Assembly (NCBI RefSeq): GCF_001426525.1 | Contig: NZ_LMEW01000036.1 | Coordinates: 133,947 to 197,946, forward strand | Direction: 5' to 3' | Source: Massilia sp. Root133 | GTDB taxonomy: Bacteria; Pseudomonadota; Gammaproteobacteria; Burkholderiales; Burkholderiaceae_D | DNA length: 64,000 nucleotides | Part shown: one piece after another, positions 54,654-63,039 of the stretch | How positions within the stretch are numbered: position 1 is the first letter of the stretch | Layout: every line of letters begins with the position of its first letter | Position numbers and translations under genes: made by a program | The notes under the pieces: generated by a model | The model's input: the letters and a program-made list of their open reading frames with translations, nothing else | What the model was told of the DNA's origin: nothing | Databases searched by the model: none

Positions 54654-55535
54654 TCACGGACGGTCCCAGGCCGGTTGCGGCGCCAGCTCGGCGCGCAGGG
54701 CGGCGTCGAGCTGTTCGGCGCGCACGCTGGCATCCTCGCGCAGCCGGGCCGTGGTCTCGTCCGCTGGCGCGCGCTTGCCGAGCGGCGCGATCAGCGCCAC
54801 CGGCCGGACCTCGACCTCGACTTCCGGCCCCGTCGGATAGGGCAGCGTGCGCGCCCAGTCCAGCGCGGCATCGATCGACGGTGCGCGGATCATCCAGAAG
54901 CCGGCGATCAGTTCCTTGGCTTCCGCGAACGGGCCGTCGATGATGCTGGCGCCGCCGTTCGCGACGCGCACGCGGGCGCCGCGCGCCGTGGATTTCAGGC
55001 CGTCGCCGGCCAGCAGCGTGCCGGCCGCCGCGTGGATGGCGTTGAAGGCGTTCAGCCGGTCCAGCTTTTCCTGCAGCGGGATGGCGTCGCGCTCGGTGCC
55101 GGCGTCGGAGCGCAGCAGGATCGCGTAGCACGTGTCGTCGCCGGCCGCGCCGGGCGGGATGCCCGCGCAGCCGCCGGGGCAACCCGTCTCGCGCAATTCC
55201 ACCGTGACGTCGTCCTTGGCGGAGACCACGCCATTGGCCTGCAGCCATGCCAGCGCCGCGGCGCGCGACGGCGCCTCGAACACGGCGAAACCGGCCGGCA
55301 GGCGCTCGCCGGCCGGGAAGGGGCCGGAGGTCACGGCTTCGCCGCCGGGCCACAGTTTCAGGCGCCGCGCGTCGGCGTCCGGCGCGAAGGCCAGCGCGAG
55401 CGCGGGGGCGCGCGGACCGTCGGCGGTCGCCGCCTGGCCGCCCGGCAGGCGGCGCAGCAGGTCGTCCAGCACGGCCTGCGGGTCGGCGGCCGCGGCGCGC
55501 GTGCCGTTGTCGGTACGGATGAGCATGAACTGCAT
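54654..55535 (-). CDS. YCII-related (DGPF) protein, double-domain
   Basis: Cytosolic protein of 293 residues with two YCII-like regions. The N-terminal one begins MQFMLIRTDNGTRAA; the C-terminal one (about 145-240) carries IIDGPFAEAKELIAGFWMIRA, the DGPF motif. It is longer than standalone DGPF proteins. It sits between a single-domain DGPF protein and the ECF42 sigma factor. Biochemical function is unknown; it may serve as the sensor or target of the sigma factor. Confidence 0.85.
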   Translation of the reverse strand: MQFMLIRTDNGTRAAAADPQAVLDDLLRRLPGGQAATADGPRAPALALAFAPDADARRLKLWPGGEAVTSGPFPAGERLPAGFAVFEAPSRAAALAWLQANGVVSAKDDVTVELRETGCPGGCAGIPPGAAGDDTCYAILLRSDAGTERDAIPLQEKLDRLNAFNAIHAAAGTLLAGDGLKSTARGARVRVANGGASIIDGPFAEAKELIAGFWMIRAPSIDAALDWARTLPYPTGPEVEVEVRPVALIAPLGKRAPADETTARLREDASVRAEQLDAALRAELAPQPAWDRP

Positions 55536-55545
55536 GGTGGTCTCC

Positions 55546-55971
55546 TTAGCGTGCCGCCATTTGTTCGCGCAGGCGGTCTTCCTGTTCGCGCACGTCGGCC
55601 GGGAGGTCCGTGCCGAAGTCGTCGGGGCCGAAGATCTGGCGGATTTCGATCTCGCTCTCGACACCTTCGTGCGGATTCGGGCAGCGCTTGAACCACTCGA
55701 TGGCTTCTTCCTTCGAACCCACCTCGATCAGCCAGAAACCGGCCACGAGTTCCTTCGTTTCCGTGAACGGACCGTCGATCACGGTGCGCTGGTTCCCATT
55801 GAACCGGATGCGGGCGCCTTTGGCACTGGGCATCAGGCCCTCGCCGGCCAGCATGACGCCGGCCTTGACGAGTTCCTCGTTGAAATTGCCCATGTCCGTA
55901 AACAGTTTTTCGCTCGGCATGATGCCGGCTTCCGAGGCCGCGCTGGCCTTCACGATCACCATGAATTTCAT
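55546..55971 (-). CDS. YCII-related (DGPF) protein
   Basis: Protein of 141 residues starting MKFMVIVKASAASEAGIMPS with TVIDGPFTETKELVAGFWLIEV, the DGPF motif that gives the family its name. A single ferredoxin-like YCII domain. Its ATG overlaps the stop of the PhnB-like gene by 4 bp. DGPF genes are the classic targets and neighbours of ECF42 sigma factors. Confidence 0.9.
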   Translation of the reverse strand: MKFMVIVKASAASEAGIMPSEKLFTDMGNFNEELVKAGVMLAGEGLMPSAKGARIRFNGNQRTVIDGPFTETKELVAGFWLIEVGSKEEAIEWFKRCPNPHEGVESEIEIRQIFGPDDFGTDLPADVREQEDRLREQMAAR

Positions 55972-56456
55972 TGCTGTGCTCCTTCGCAGCCCTGGCCCAT
56001 CGATTGCTGCATTTCTTCCCGGATCTGCTCGGGCGTCATGTCGCGCTTGTGGGTGGCGATCGACCAGCGGTGGCCGAACGGGTCCTCGAGCTGGCCGTAG
56101 CGGTCGCCCCAGAACATGTCGGCGACCTGCATGATCGGCTTGCCGCCCGCGTCGATGGCGCGGGCGTAGGCGGCGTCGACGTCTTCCACGTACAGGTGGA
56201 TGTAGACGGGCGTGTTCTTCAGGGCCAGCGGGCCGACGCAACCGTAGTCGGGGAAGTCGTCGGCCAGCATGAAGATCGAGTCGCCGATGCGCATCTGGGC
56301 ATGCATGATCTTGCCGTCCGGGCCGGGCATGCGGCTCATTTCGACGGCGCCGAAGGCCTGCGCGTAGAACGTCAGCGCGTCGGCCGCGCCGCTGCAGACG
56401 AGGTGCGGGGTGATCGTGTGGAAGCCTTCGGGGATGGGACGCACTTGCTGGGTCAT
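55968..56456 (-). CDS. VOC-superfamily protein, PhnB-like
   Basis: Protein of 162 residues with the PhnB/3-demethylubiquinone-methyltransferase-like VOC pattern: TITPHLVCSGAADALTFYAQAFGA, SIFMLADDFPDYG and WGDRYGQLEDPFGHRWSIATHK. Metal-dependent activity is possible but unproven. It is the first gene of the PhnB-DGPF-DGPF-sigma operon, so its promoter (before 56456) is the presumed autoregulated ECF42 promoter. Confidence 0.9.
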   Translation of the reverse strand: MTQQVRPIPEGFHTITPHLVCSGAADALTFYAQAFGAVEMSRMPGPDGKIMHAQMRIGDSIFMLADDFPDYGCVGPLALKNTPVYIHLYVEDVDAAYARAIDAGGKPIMQVADMFWGDRYGQLEDPFGHRWSIATHKRDMTPEQIREEMQQSMGQGCEGAQQ

Positions 56457-56632
56457 GATGTTTCTCCTTCGTGAGTGGTTGTGGGTGCCGCCATCCGTAC
56501 GACGATCGGGCTTCCACGGTTTCGACACGCCCGCGCAAAAAAATTTCGGCCGACCGCAACGTTATGCCGACTCGGTCAAAAAGTCGAGAATCTTAGTGTA
56601 TGTATAAGAAATGCGATTCGGAAAAAATAGCT

Positions 56633-56660
56633 CTTGAAATCCCTGTTGGTATCCCAATAT
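56633..56660 (+). promoter_or_regulatory. Sigma-32 (RpoH) heat-shock promoter of htpG
   Basis: CTTGAAA (56633-56639), a 13-bp spacer and CCCAATAT (56653-56660), against the RpoH consensus CTTGAAA / CCCCATnT. It ends 43 bp before the htpG start, giving a short leader. Confidence 0.9.
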
Positions 56661-56703
56661 CGAACCGGTCTGTCCAACCCTGTTAGTCACGAGGATATAA
56701 AAG

Positions 56704-58626
56704 ATGGCTGTCGCCGAAAAAGAAACCCTTGGGTTCCAAGCAGAAGTCAAACAGCTGCTGCAACTGATGATCCACTCCTTGTATTCGAACAAGGAGATTT
56801 TCCTTCGAGAACTGATTTCCAATGCGTCCGACGCGGCCGACAAGCTGCGTTTCGAGGCCATCAACAACGACAGCCTGTACGGCAACGACCATGAACTGAA
56901 GATCAAGGTCCTGTTCGACAAGGATGCGAAGACCGTCACCATTTCCGACAACGGCATCGGCATGAGCCGCGACGAAGTGATCTCGCACCTGGGCACGATC
57001 GCCAAGTCGGGCACGAAGGAATTCTTCAGCAGGCTGTCGGGCGACCAGCAGGCCGACGCCGCGCTGATCGGCCAGTTCGGCGTGGGCTTCTACTCGGCCT
57101 TCATCGTGGCCGACCGCGTCACCGTCGAGACCCGCCGCGCGGGCGCCGACGCGGCGGACGGCGTCCGTTGGGAATCGACGGGCGAGGGCGACTACACCGT
57201 CGAGCAGGTCGAGAAGACCAGCCGCGGCACCGACATCGTCCTGCACCTGCGCGAAGGCGAGGAAGAGCTGCTGTCGTCGTGGAAGCTGAAGTCCATCATC
57301 CGCAAGTACTCCGACCACATCTCGCTCCCGATCGAGATGAAGAAGGAAGAGTGGGACGAGGAGAAGAAGGAAACCGTCGTCAAGGACGAATTCGAGACCG
57401 TCAACCAGGCGTCCGCGCTGTGGGCCCGCTCGAAGTCGGACATCACCAAAGAGCAGTACGAAGAGTTTTATAAACACGTCTCGCACGACTTCCAGCCGCC
57501 GCTCGCCTACACGCACAACCGCGTCGAAGGCCGCAGCGAATATACGCAGCTGCTGTACGTGCCGGGCCACGCCCCGTTCGACCTGTGGGACCGCAACAAG
57601 CGCGGCGGCATCAAGCTGTACGTGAAGCGCGTCTTCATCATGGACGACGCCGAACAGCTGATGCCGGTCTACCTGCGCTTCGTGAAGGGCGTGATCGATT
57701 CGAACGACCTGCCGCTGAACGTCTCGCGCGAGATCCTGCAGGAATCGCGCGACGTGCGCGTGATCCGCGAAGGCTCGACCAAGCGCGTGCTGGGCATGCT
57801 GGAAGAGATGGCCAACAGCGACGAGCAGGAAGGCAAGGACAAGTACGCGACCTTCTGGAAGGAATTCGGCCAGGTGCTGAAGGAAGGCATCGGCGAGGAT
57901 GCCACCAACAAGGACCGCATCGCCAAGCTGCTGCGCTTCGCGTCGACGCAGACGGATTCCCCGGACCAGACCGTGTCGTTCGCCGACTACATCGGCCGCA
58001 TGAAGGAAGGCCAGGACAAGATTTACTACGTCACGGCGGATAACTACAACGCCGCGAAGAACAGCCCGCACCTGGAGATCTTCCGCAAGAAGGGCGTCGA
58101 AGTGCTGCTGCTGACCGACCGCGTGGACGAGTGGATGCTGTCGTTCCTGAACGACTTCGACGGCAAGGAACTGGTGTCGGTCGCGAAGGGCGGCCTGGAC
58201 CTGGGCAAGCTCGAGGACGAGGCCGAGAAGAAGGAGCACGAAGAGACCGAGACGCAGTACAAGGATCTCGTCGAGAAGATGAAGGGGGCGCTGGCCGACA
58301 AGGCCAAGGACGTGCGCGTCACGTTCCGCCTGACGGATTCGCCGGCCTGCCTCGTGGCGGACGAACACGAACTGTCCGCGAACCTCGTGCGCATGCTGAA
58401 GGCGGCCGGCCAGGATGCGCCGGAGTCGAAGCCGATCCTCGAGATCAACCCGAACCATCCGCTCGTCACGCGCCTGAAGTACGAGGACGCCGCGAGCCCG
58501 CGTTTCGGCGACTGGGCGCACATCCTGTTCGACCAGGCCATGCTGGCCGAAGGCGGCAGCCTGACGGATCCGGCGGCGTTCGTGAAGCGCCTGAACGAGA
58601 TGCTGCTGGCGACGGCGGCCAAGTAA
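56704..58626 (+). CDS. htpG: Hsp90-family chaperone HtpG
   Basis: Cytosolic ATP-dependent chaperone of 640 residues. The N-terminal GHKL ATPase shows LRELISNASDAADKL, SDNGIGMSRDEV and GQFGVGFYSAFIVAD. A middle domain and a C-terminal dimerisation domain follow; no eukaryotic MEEVD tail. It refolds client proteins under heat and stress, and a matched sigma-32 promoter precedes it. The 3' end has a strong terminator. Confidence 0.97.
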   Translation: MAVAEKETLGFQAEVKQLLQLMIHSLYSNKEIFLRELISNASDAADKLRFEAINNDSLYGNDHELKIKVLFDKDAKTVTISDNGIGMSRDEVISHLGTIAKSGTKEFFSRLSGDQQADAALIGQFGVGFYSAFIVADRVTVETRRAGADAADGVRWESTGEGDYTVEQVEKTSRGTDIVLHLREGEEELLSSWKLKSIIRKYSDHISLPIEMKKEEWDEEKKETVVKDEFETVNQASALWARSKSDITKEQYEEFYKHVSHDFQPPLAYTHNRVEGRSEYTQLLYVPGHAPFDLWDRNKRGGIKLYVKRVFIMDDAEQLMPVYLRFVKGVIDSNDLPLNVSREILQESRDVRVIREGSTKRVLGMLEEMANSDEQEGKDKYATFWKEFGQVLKEGIGEDATNKDRIAKLLRFASTQTDSPDQTVSFADYIGRMKEGQDKIYYVTADNYNAAKNSPHLEIFRKKGVEVLLLTDRVDEWMLSFLNDFDGKELVSVAKGGLDLGKLEDEAEKKEHEETETQYKDLVEKMKGALADKAKDVRVTFRLTDSPACLVADEHELSANLVRMLKAAGQDAPESKPILEINPNHPLVTRLKYEDAASPRFGDWAHILFDQAMLAEGGSLTDPAAFVKRLNEMLLATAAK

Positions 58627-58641
58627 GCGCATCATCATGGA

Positions 58642-58667
58642 AGCCGGGCACTGCCCGGCTTTTTTTT
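58642..58667 (+). terminator. Rho-independent terminator of htpG
   Basis: AGCCGGGC-act-GCCCGGCT stem followed by eight T. Lies 15 bp after the htpG stop; the convergent acyltransferase ends at 58678. Confidence 0.93.
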
Positions 58668-58677
58668 CGACCTGGAT

Positions 58678-59793
58678 TCAGGCCCGCATACCCAGTCCGC
58701 GCGCACCCAGCGACAGGGCGGCAGCAATCGCCCGCCGCAGCACCCGCTGCAGCGCTTCGGTGAGGGGATTCAACGCCAGCGCCACGACGGCGATCGCGGT
58801 GCCGATCGCGAGGATCTCGTGCGCCGCCCCGCGCTCGATCGGCAGCAGCGATTGCCACAGCCCGATCACGATTCCGTGCGACAGGTAGAGCGTGAACGTA
58901 TGTCCGGCCACGAAGCGGATCGGGCGCGCCAGCCGCGGCAGGGCGTCGAACCGCGCCTGGCGCGCGCAGGCGAAATTCAGCAGCACGAGCAGCATGACGG
59001 CGTAGTCGGCCAGCACGCGGTCGGCGCTGCCCATGCGGATGCCGGCGAAGGGCCACAGGCCGTTGGCGACGTCGCGCAGGTAGGGTTCCGGGTCGAACCA
59101 GCCCCACAGGCCGATCAGGACGACGGACAGCATCCAGCCGGCGCGCGCGAGGGCGGGACCGAACGTCAGCCGGCCCTGCAGGCGGTACAGCGCGACGCCG
59201 GACAGCCACACGGGCAGCAGCAGCCACAGGCGCGGGCCGACGACCGCCAGCACGGCACCGGCGGCGAGCCAGCGGCGCCGTCCCTTCGTGAAATGGAAGA
59301 CGCCGAACAGCACGTAATACCAGGCTTCGTAATCGAGCGACCAGTACGGGATCAGCCACGGCGGCCGCTCGACGAAGCTCCATGCGTCGCCCAGGAAGGC
59401 GAGGTGGAACGGCACGTACAGCCAGGGGCGGCGCAGCTCGTACGAGTCGTCGATGGGCACGTGCAGCACGTCCTGCACGACCGTCGCCAGGATGAAGGCC
59501 AGGGCCAGCACGGGCAGCACGACGGAATACAGGCGCGCCGCCCGCGCCACGACGTAGCTCGGCGCCGTCAGGTTCTTGTGTTCGGCGCTGTACGCGATCA
59601 CGAAGCCGGACAGCACGAAGAACGCGATGACCGCCTCGCGCCCGAAGTCGGGGATGCGGGCGATCTGGGCGTCGTCGAAGATGCGGAAATAGCCGAAGTG
59701 CGCCACCACGACGGCCAGCGCGGCGCAGGCGCGCGCGAGGTCGAGGTAGAGGGAGAAGCGCGCGTCGAGCGCGCCGGCCCGCGCCGGGGTCAT
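58678..59793 (-). CDS. Acyltransferase 3 family membrane protein
   Basis: Inner-membrane acyltransferase of 371 residues with about ten hydrophobic helices. The family-defining start LYLDLARACAALAVVVAHFGY holds the conserved Arg and His, followed by VIAFFVLSGFVIAYSAEHK. Members O-acetylate polysaccharides or other surface glycans. ATG 59793 is used. It lies 14 bp after the RBBP9-like gene and is probably cotranscribed with it; no polysaccharide cluster adjoins. Confidence 0.88.
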   Translation of the reverse strand: MTPARAGALDARFSLYLDLARACAALAVVVAHFGYFRIFDDAQIARIPDFGREAVIAFFVLSGFVIAYSAEHKNLTAPSYVVARAARLYSVVLPVLALAFILATVVQDVLHVPIDDSYELRRPWLYVPFHLAFLGDAWSFVERPPWLIPYWSLDYEAWYYVLFGVFHFTKGRRRWLAAGAVLAVVGPRLWLLLPVWLSGVALYRLQGRLTFGPALARAGWMLSVVLIGLWGWFDPEPYLRDVANGLWPFAGIRMGSADRVLADYAVMLLVLLNFACARQARFDALPRLARPIRFVAGHTFTLYLSHGIVIGLWQSLLPIERGAAHEILAIGTAIAVVALALNPLTEALQRVLRRAIAAALSLGARGLGMRA

Positions 59794-59807
59794 CGTGCCG
59801 TCCGGCG

Positions 59808-60353
59808 TTACGGGTTCAGGTCGCGGCAGAATTCGTCGAGCATCGCTTCGCCCTCCGGCCATGGACCGTAGCCGCTGCCGCCGTTGATGTGGCCCGCCGG
59901 TCCGATCTCCACCAGCTTGCTGCCCCACGCCAGGGCGAACATGCGCGCGCGGTCCGGGGCCACGTATTCGTCGTTGCTGCTGGCGACGACGATGGACGGG
60001 AACGGCAGCTTTGCCAGCGGGATCGGCCTGAAGCCGTTGGCATCGATCGGGTAGGACGCCGCTTCGACGTCGCTCGGCGCGACGAGGAAGGCGCCGGCGA
60101 TCTTGAGCTTCGATCCGGACTGCGCCCATTGCGCCACCAGCATGCAGGCGAGGCTGTGCGCGACGAGGATCGGCCGGCCCTCGCACTCGGCGATGGCGGC
60201 ATCCAGTTCGGCCACCCATTCGTCGCGGTCCGGGTTGTTCCAGTCGCGATGCGGCACCCGTGTCCAGGCGGGATATTTACGTTCCCAATGGGTCTGCCAG
60301 TGCTGCGGGCCCGAGTTCCACAGGCCGGCCAGGGTCAGGATGTCGCACTTCAT
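59808..60353 (-). CDS. RBBP9/YdeN-family alpha/beta hydrolase
   Basis: Cytosolic serine hydrolase of 181 residues. The catalytic triad is visible as Ser67 (VAHSLAC), Asp128 (SSNDEYV) and His155 (AGHINGGSGYGPWPEG). The first 15 residues (ILTLAGLWNSGPQHW) match RBBP9-like bacterial proteins. It follows kynA by 46 bp on the same strand. The substrate is unknown; a link to the missing kynurenine formamidase is only a guess. Confidence 0.9.
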   Translation of the reverse strand: MKCDILTLAGLWNSGPQHWQTHWERKYPAWTRVPHRDWNNPDRDEWVAELDAAIAECEGRPILVAHSLACMLVAQWAQSGSKLKIAGAFLVAPSDVEAASYPIDANGFRPIPLAKLPFPSIVVASSNDEYVAPDRARMFALAWGSKLVEIGPAGHINGGSGYGPWPEGEAMLDEFCRDLNP

Positions 60354-60399
60354 GTTCGCTCCAGTGTGGTCTTGCCGGCCATTGTACGATGGCGCGCCG

Positions 60400-61248
60400 C
60401 TACAGCGCCGTGCGCAGCGCGAACAGCTCGGGGAACAGTACGACGTCCAGCATCTTGCGCAGGTAGCTCACGCCCGCCGTGCCGCCCGTGCCGGTCTTGA
60501 AGCCGATGATGCGCTCCACCGTCGACACGTGGCGGAAGCGCCAGAACCGGAAGGCCGTCTCCAGGTCCACCAGCTTTTCGGCCAGTTCGTACAGGGCCCA
60601 GTGGTGCTCCGGATCGCGGTAGACCTCGAGCCACGCGGCCATCACGCTGTCGTCGTGGACGGTCGGCTGCGTCGGGTCGACGTCCAGCCGGCCTGGCGCG
60701 ATGGCGAGGCCTGTGCGGGCCAGCAGCCGCACGGCTTCGTCGTAGATCGACGGCGCGTGCAGTTCGCGCTCGAGCAGCGCGTGGTGCTCGGGCGAGGCCT
60801 TGTGCACGGCCAGCATGGCGGCATTCTTGTTCCCGAGGATGAATTCCAGCTCGCGGTACTGGAACGACTGGAAGCCCGAGGACGACGCCAGGTAGGGGCG
60901 GATCGCGCTGTATTCCGGGGGCGTCATCGTGGCCAGCACGTCCCAGGCGTGCACCAGCTGGTCCATGATGCGCGCCACCCGCGCCAGCATTTTAAAAGCG
61001 GGCGGCAGGTCGTCCACGCGAATGTGGGCGCGCACGGCCTGCAGCTCGTGCAGCATCAGCTTGATCCACAGCTCGCTCGTCTGGTGCTGGACGATGAACA
61101 GCATCTCGTTGTGGTTCGGCGACAGCGGGTGCTGGGCCGACAGGATCTGGTCCAGGCCCAGGTAGTCGCCGTAGCTCATGCTGCGGCTGAAATCCATCTT
61201 CGCGCCGTGCCACTGCGCGTCTCCTTTGTCTTCCTTACTGGTGTCCAC
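60400..61248 (-). CDS. kynA: Tryptophan 2,3-dioxygenase
   Basis: Heme enzyme of 282 residues that opens the indole ring of L-tryptophan to N-formylkynurenine, the first step of the kynurenine pathway. MSYGDYLGLDQIL and HNEMLFIVQHQTSELWIKLMLHEL are the N-terminal signature, and the C-terminal RFRHVSTVERIIGFKTGTGGTAGVSYLR matches the substrate-binding end. GTG 61248 follows GGAGG. The ribosome site lies in the end of kynU, so the pair is coupled. Confidence 0.96.
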   Translation of the reverse strand: MDTSKEDKGDAQWHGAKMDFSRSMSYGDYLGLDQILSAQHPLSPNHNEMLFIVQHQTSELWIKLMLHELQAVRAHIRVDDLPPAFKMLARVARIMDQLVHAWDVLATMTPPEYSAIRPYLASSSGFQSFQYRELEFILGNKNAAMLAVHKASPEHHALLERELHAPSIYDEAVRLLARTGLAIAPGRLDVDPTQPTVHDDSVMAAWLEVYRDPEHHWALYELAEKLVDLETAFRFWRFRHVSTVERIIGFKTGTGGTAGVSYLRKMLDVVLFPELFALRTAL

Positions 61249-61257
61249 GGTGCCTCC

Positions 61258-62532
61258 TCAGGTCACGGCGCTGCGCTCGGCGCGGGTGTCGTAGTCGGCG
61301 CGGTCGAGGATGTCGCGCAGTATCTCCACGGCGTCCCAGACGTCCGCGAAACTGGTGTACAGCGGCGTGAAGCCGAAGCGCATGATTTCCGGCTCGCGGT
61401 AGTCGCCGATGACGCCGCGCGCGATCAGCGCCTGCATCACCGCATACCCGTGCGGATGCGTGAAGCTCACCTGGCTCCCGCGCGCGGCATGCTCGCGCGG
61501 CGTGACGAGGCCCAGCGGGTGGGCGGCGCAGCGGCTTTCCGCCAGCGCGATGAACAGGTCCGTCAGCGCCAGCGATTTGGCGCGCAGGGCGGCCATGCTG
61601 GTGGCTTCGAAGATCTCCAGCCCGCACTCGACGAGCGCGAGCGACACGACCGGCTGCGTGCCGCACAGCGCGCGTCCGATGCCGTCGGCGGCCTCGAACC
61701 CGTGCGCCATGGCGAACGGCGCCGCGTGGCTCCACCAGCCCGTGAGCGGATGGCGGAACGCGGCCTGGTGACGCCTGGGCACCCAGATGAAGGCCGGGGC
61801 GCCCGGGCCGCCGTTCAGGTATTTATAGGTGCAGCCCACCGCGAAGTCGGCGTCGGCCCCGTTCAGGTCCACCGGCACGGCGCCGGCCGAGTGGGCGAGG
61901 TCCCACAGCACGAGGGCGCCGCAGGCGTGCGCGTGGCGCGTCAGCGCGGCCATGTCGTGCATGCGCCCCGTGCGGTAGTTCACGTGCGTGAGCATCAGCA
62001 CGGCGCAATCCGCGTCGACGGCCGCTTCCAGTTCGTCGGGCGAGTCGACGAGGTGGATGCGGTAGCCGCGGTCCAGCCAGCGCGCGAGACCGTCCGCCAT
62101 ATAGATATCGGTGGGGAAGTTGCTGCGTTCCGTGACGAGCACCTTGCGGGCCGGGTCGCGGTCCGCCTGGATCGCCAGCGCGGCGGCCAGCGCCTTGAAC
62201 AGGTTCAGCGACGTCGTGTCCGTGACGACCACTTCGCCGGCCGTGGCGCCGATCAGCGGGGCGAGGCGGTCGCCCAGGCGGCCGGGCAGGGCGAACCAGC
62301 CGGCCGTGTTCCAGCTGCGGATCAATCCCTGGCCCCATTCCTGGGCGACGACGTCGCGCGTGCGGTCGAGCGCGGCGCGCGGGCGGGCGCCCAGAGAATT
62401 GCCGTCCAGGTAGATGACGCCCTCGGGCAGGTCGAAACGGTCGCGCAGCGGCGCGGCCGGGTCGGCGGCGTCGAGCGCGAGGCAGGCCGCGCGCGTGGTG
62501 ACGGCGGCGATGTCATAGGTGGGTGGGTTCAT
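61258..62532 (-). CDS. kynU: Kynureninase
   Basis: PLP enzyme of 424 residues that cleaves kynurenine to anthranilate and alanine. The PLP lysine is Lys237 in GCTYKYLNGGPGAPAF, preceded by VLWDLAHSAGAVPVDL, all typical for KynU. It is the first gene of a kynU-kynA pair. The formamidase KynB, usually part of this operon, is not in the window. Its promoter lies in the large region shared with flhDC. Confidence 0.96.
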   Translation of the reverse strand: MNPPTYDIAAVTTRAACLALDAADPAAPLRDRFDLPEGVIYLDGNSLGARPRAALDRTRDVVAQEWGQGLIRSWNTAGWFALPGRLGDRLAPLIGATAGEVVVTDTTSLNLFKALAAALAIQADRDPARKVLVTERSNFPTDIYMADGLARWLDRGYRIHLVDSPDELEAAVDADCAVLMLTHVNYRTGRMHDMAALTRHAHACGALVLWDLAHSAGAVPVDLNGADADFAVGCTYKYLNGGPGAPAFIWVPRRHQAAFRHPLTGWWSHAAPFAMAHGFEAADGIGRALCGTQPVVSLALVECGLEIFEATSMAALRAKSLALTDLFIALAESRCAAHPLGLVTPREHAARGSQVSFTHPHGYAVMQALIARGVIGDYREPEIMRFGFTPLYTSFADVWDAVEILRDILDRADYDTRAERSAVT

Positions 62533-62603
62533 GCGGGAAGTGTAGCCAGTTTTACATCAATCGGGCGCAGAAAAAAAATTTCAAAATTTTTTGGTCCTGA
62601 CCC

Positions 62604-62630
62604 TAAAGTTTCTCTGAAGGCTGACGATAA
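62604..62630 (+). promoter_or_regulatory. FliA (sigma-28) promoter match, first of three
   Basis: TAAAGTTT, an 11-bp spacer, then GACGATAA: 15 of 16 matches to the E. coli FliA consensus TAAAGTTT-N11-GCCGATAA. An A/T-tract lies just upstream. Confidence 0.8.
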
Positions 62631-62679
62631 CCGTCTCAGATGACCAGGATTGGATCGAAAAAAAAGTTTGTCGAAACCC

Positions 62680-62706
62680 TAAAGTTCGGCAAAAACTGTC
62701 CGATAA
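62680..62706 (+). promoter_or_regulatory. FliA (sigma-28) promoter match, second of three
   Basis: TAAAGTTC, an 11-bp spacer and TCCGATAA, 14 of 16 consensus positions, exactly 76 bp after the first. Preceded by an eight-A tract. Confidence 0.8.
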
Positions 62707-62755
62707 CGAGTCAGTAGGGTTGCTTGAGGGACAAAAATTTTTTTTTGAGAAACCC

Positions 62756-62782
62756 TAAAGTTCCCGAAACCGTTGACGTAAA
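62756..62782 (+). promoter_or_regulatory. FliA (sigma-28) promoter match, third of three
   Basis: TAAAGTTC, an 11-bp spacer and GACGTAAA, a good -35 with a degraded -10, exactly 76 bp after the second. Preceded by a nine-T tract. Confidence 0.6.
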
Positions 62783-62888
62783 CCAACACAGCAATACGTT
62801 GTTGGCGACGTCGAAGGGCAGAAATCGCCCCGGTTGCACATCATTCTTCCGGCCCCTTTTCATAGGGGAGCCACCACGATTCGGCAGG

Positions 62889-62903
62889 GTTTGTCAGACA
62901 AAC
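62889..62903. promoter_or_regulatory. Operator-like palindrome upstream of flhD
   Basis: GTTTGTC-A-GACAAAC, a perfect 7+7 palindrome about 137 bp before the flhD start, downstream of the FliA-like promoters. A likely regulator site. The rest of 62783-63039 shows no gene. Confidence 0.5.
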
Positions 62904-63039
62904 TCCTACGGATCGCTCTCGTCTTTGCCGGACGAAAAATACAGACAGTCTCCTATTCTCCAAAAGTTTCCTCACAGTCAGAATCTATCTCACCGGCAAC
63001 ACACAACGCCTCACAGATAGATCAAACGGAGAGATGGAA

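Noticed and set aside
56683..58638. Open frame of 651 codons antisense to htpG
   Set aside because: Exact shadow of the conserved htpG gene.
60103..62643. Open frame of 846 codons antisense to kynA and kynU
   Set aside because: Shadow of two conserved enzymes; the translation has no domain-like pattern.
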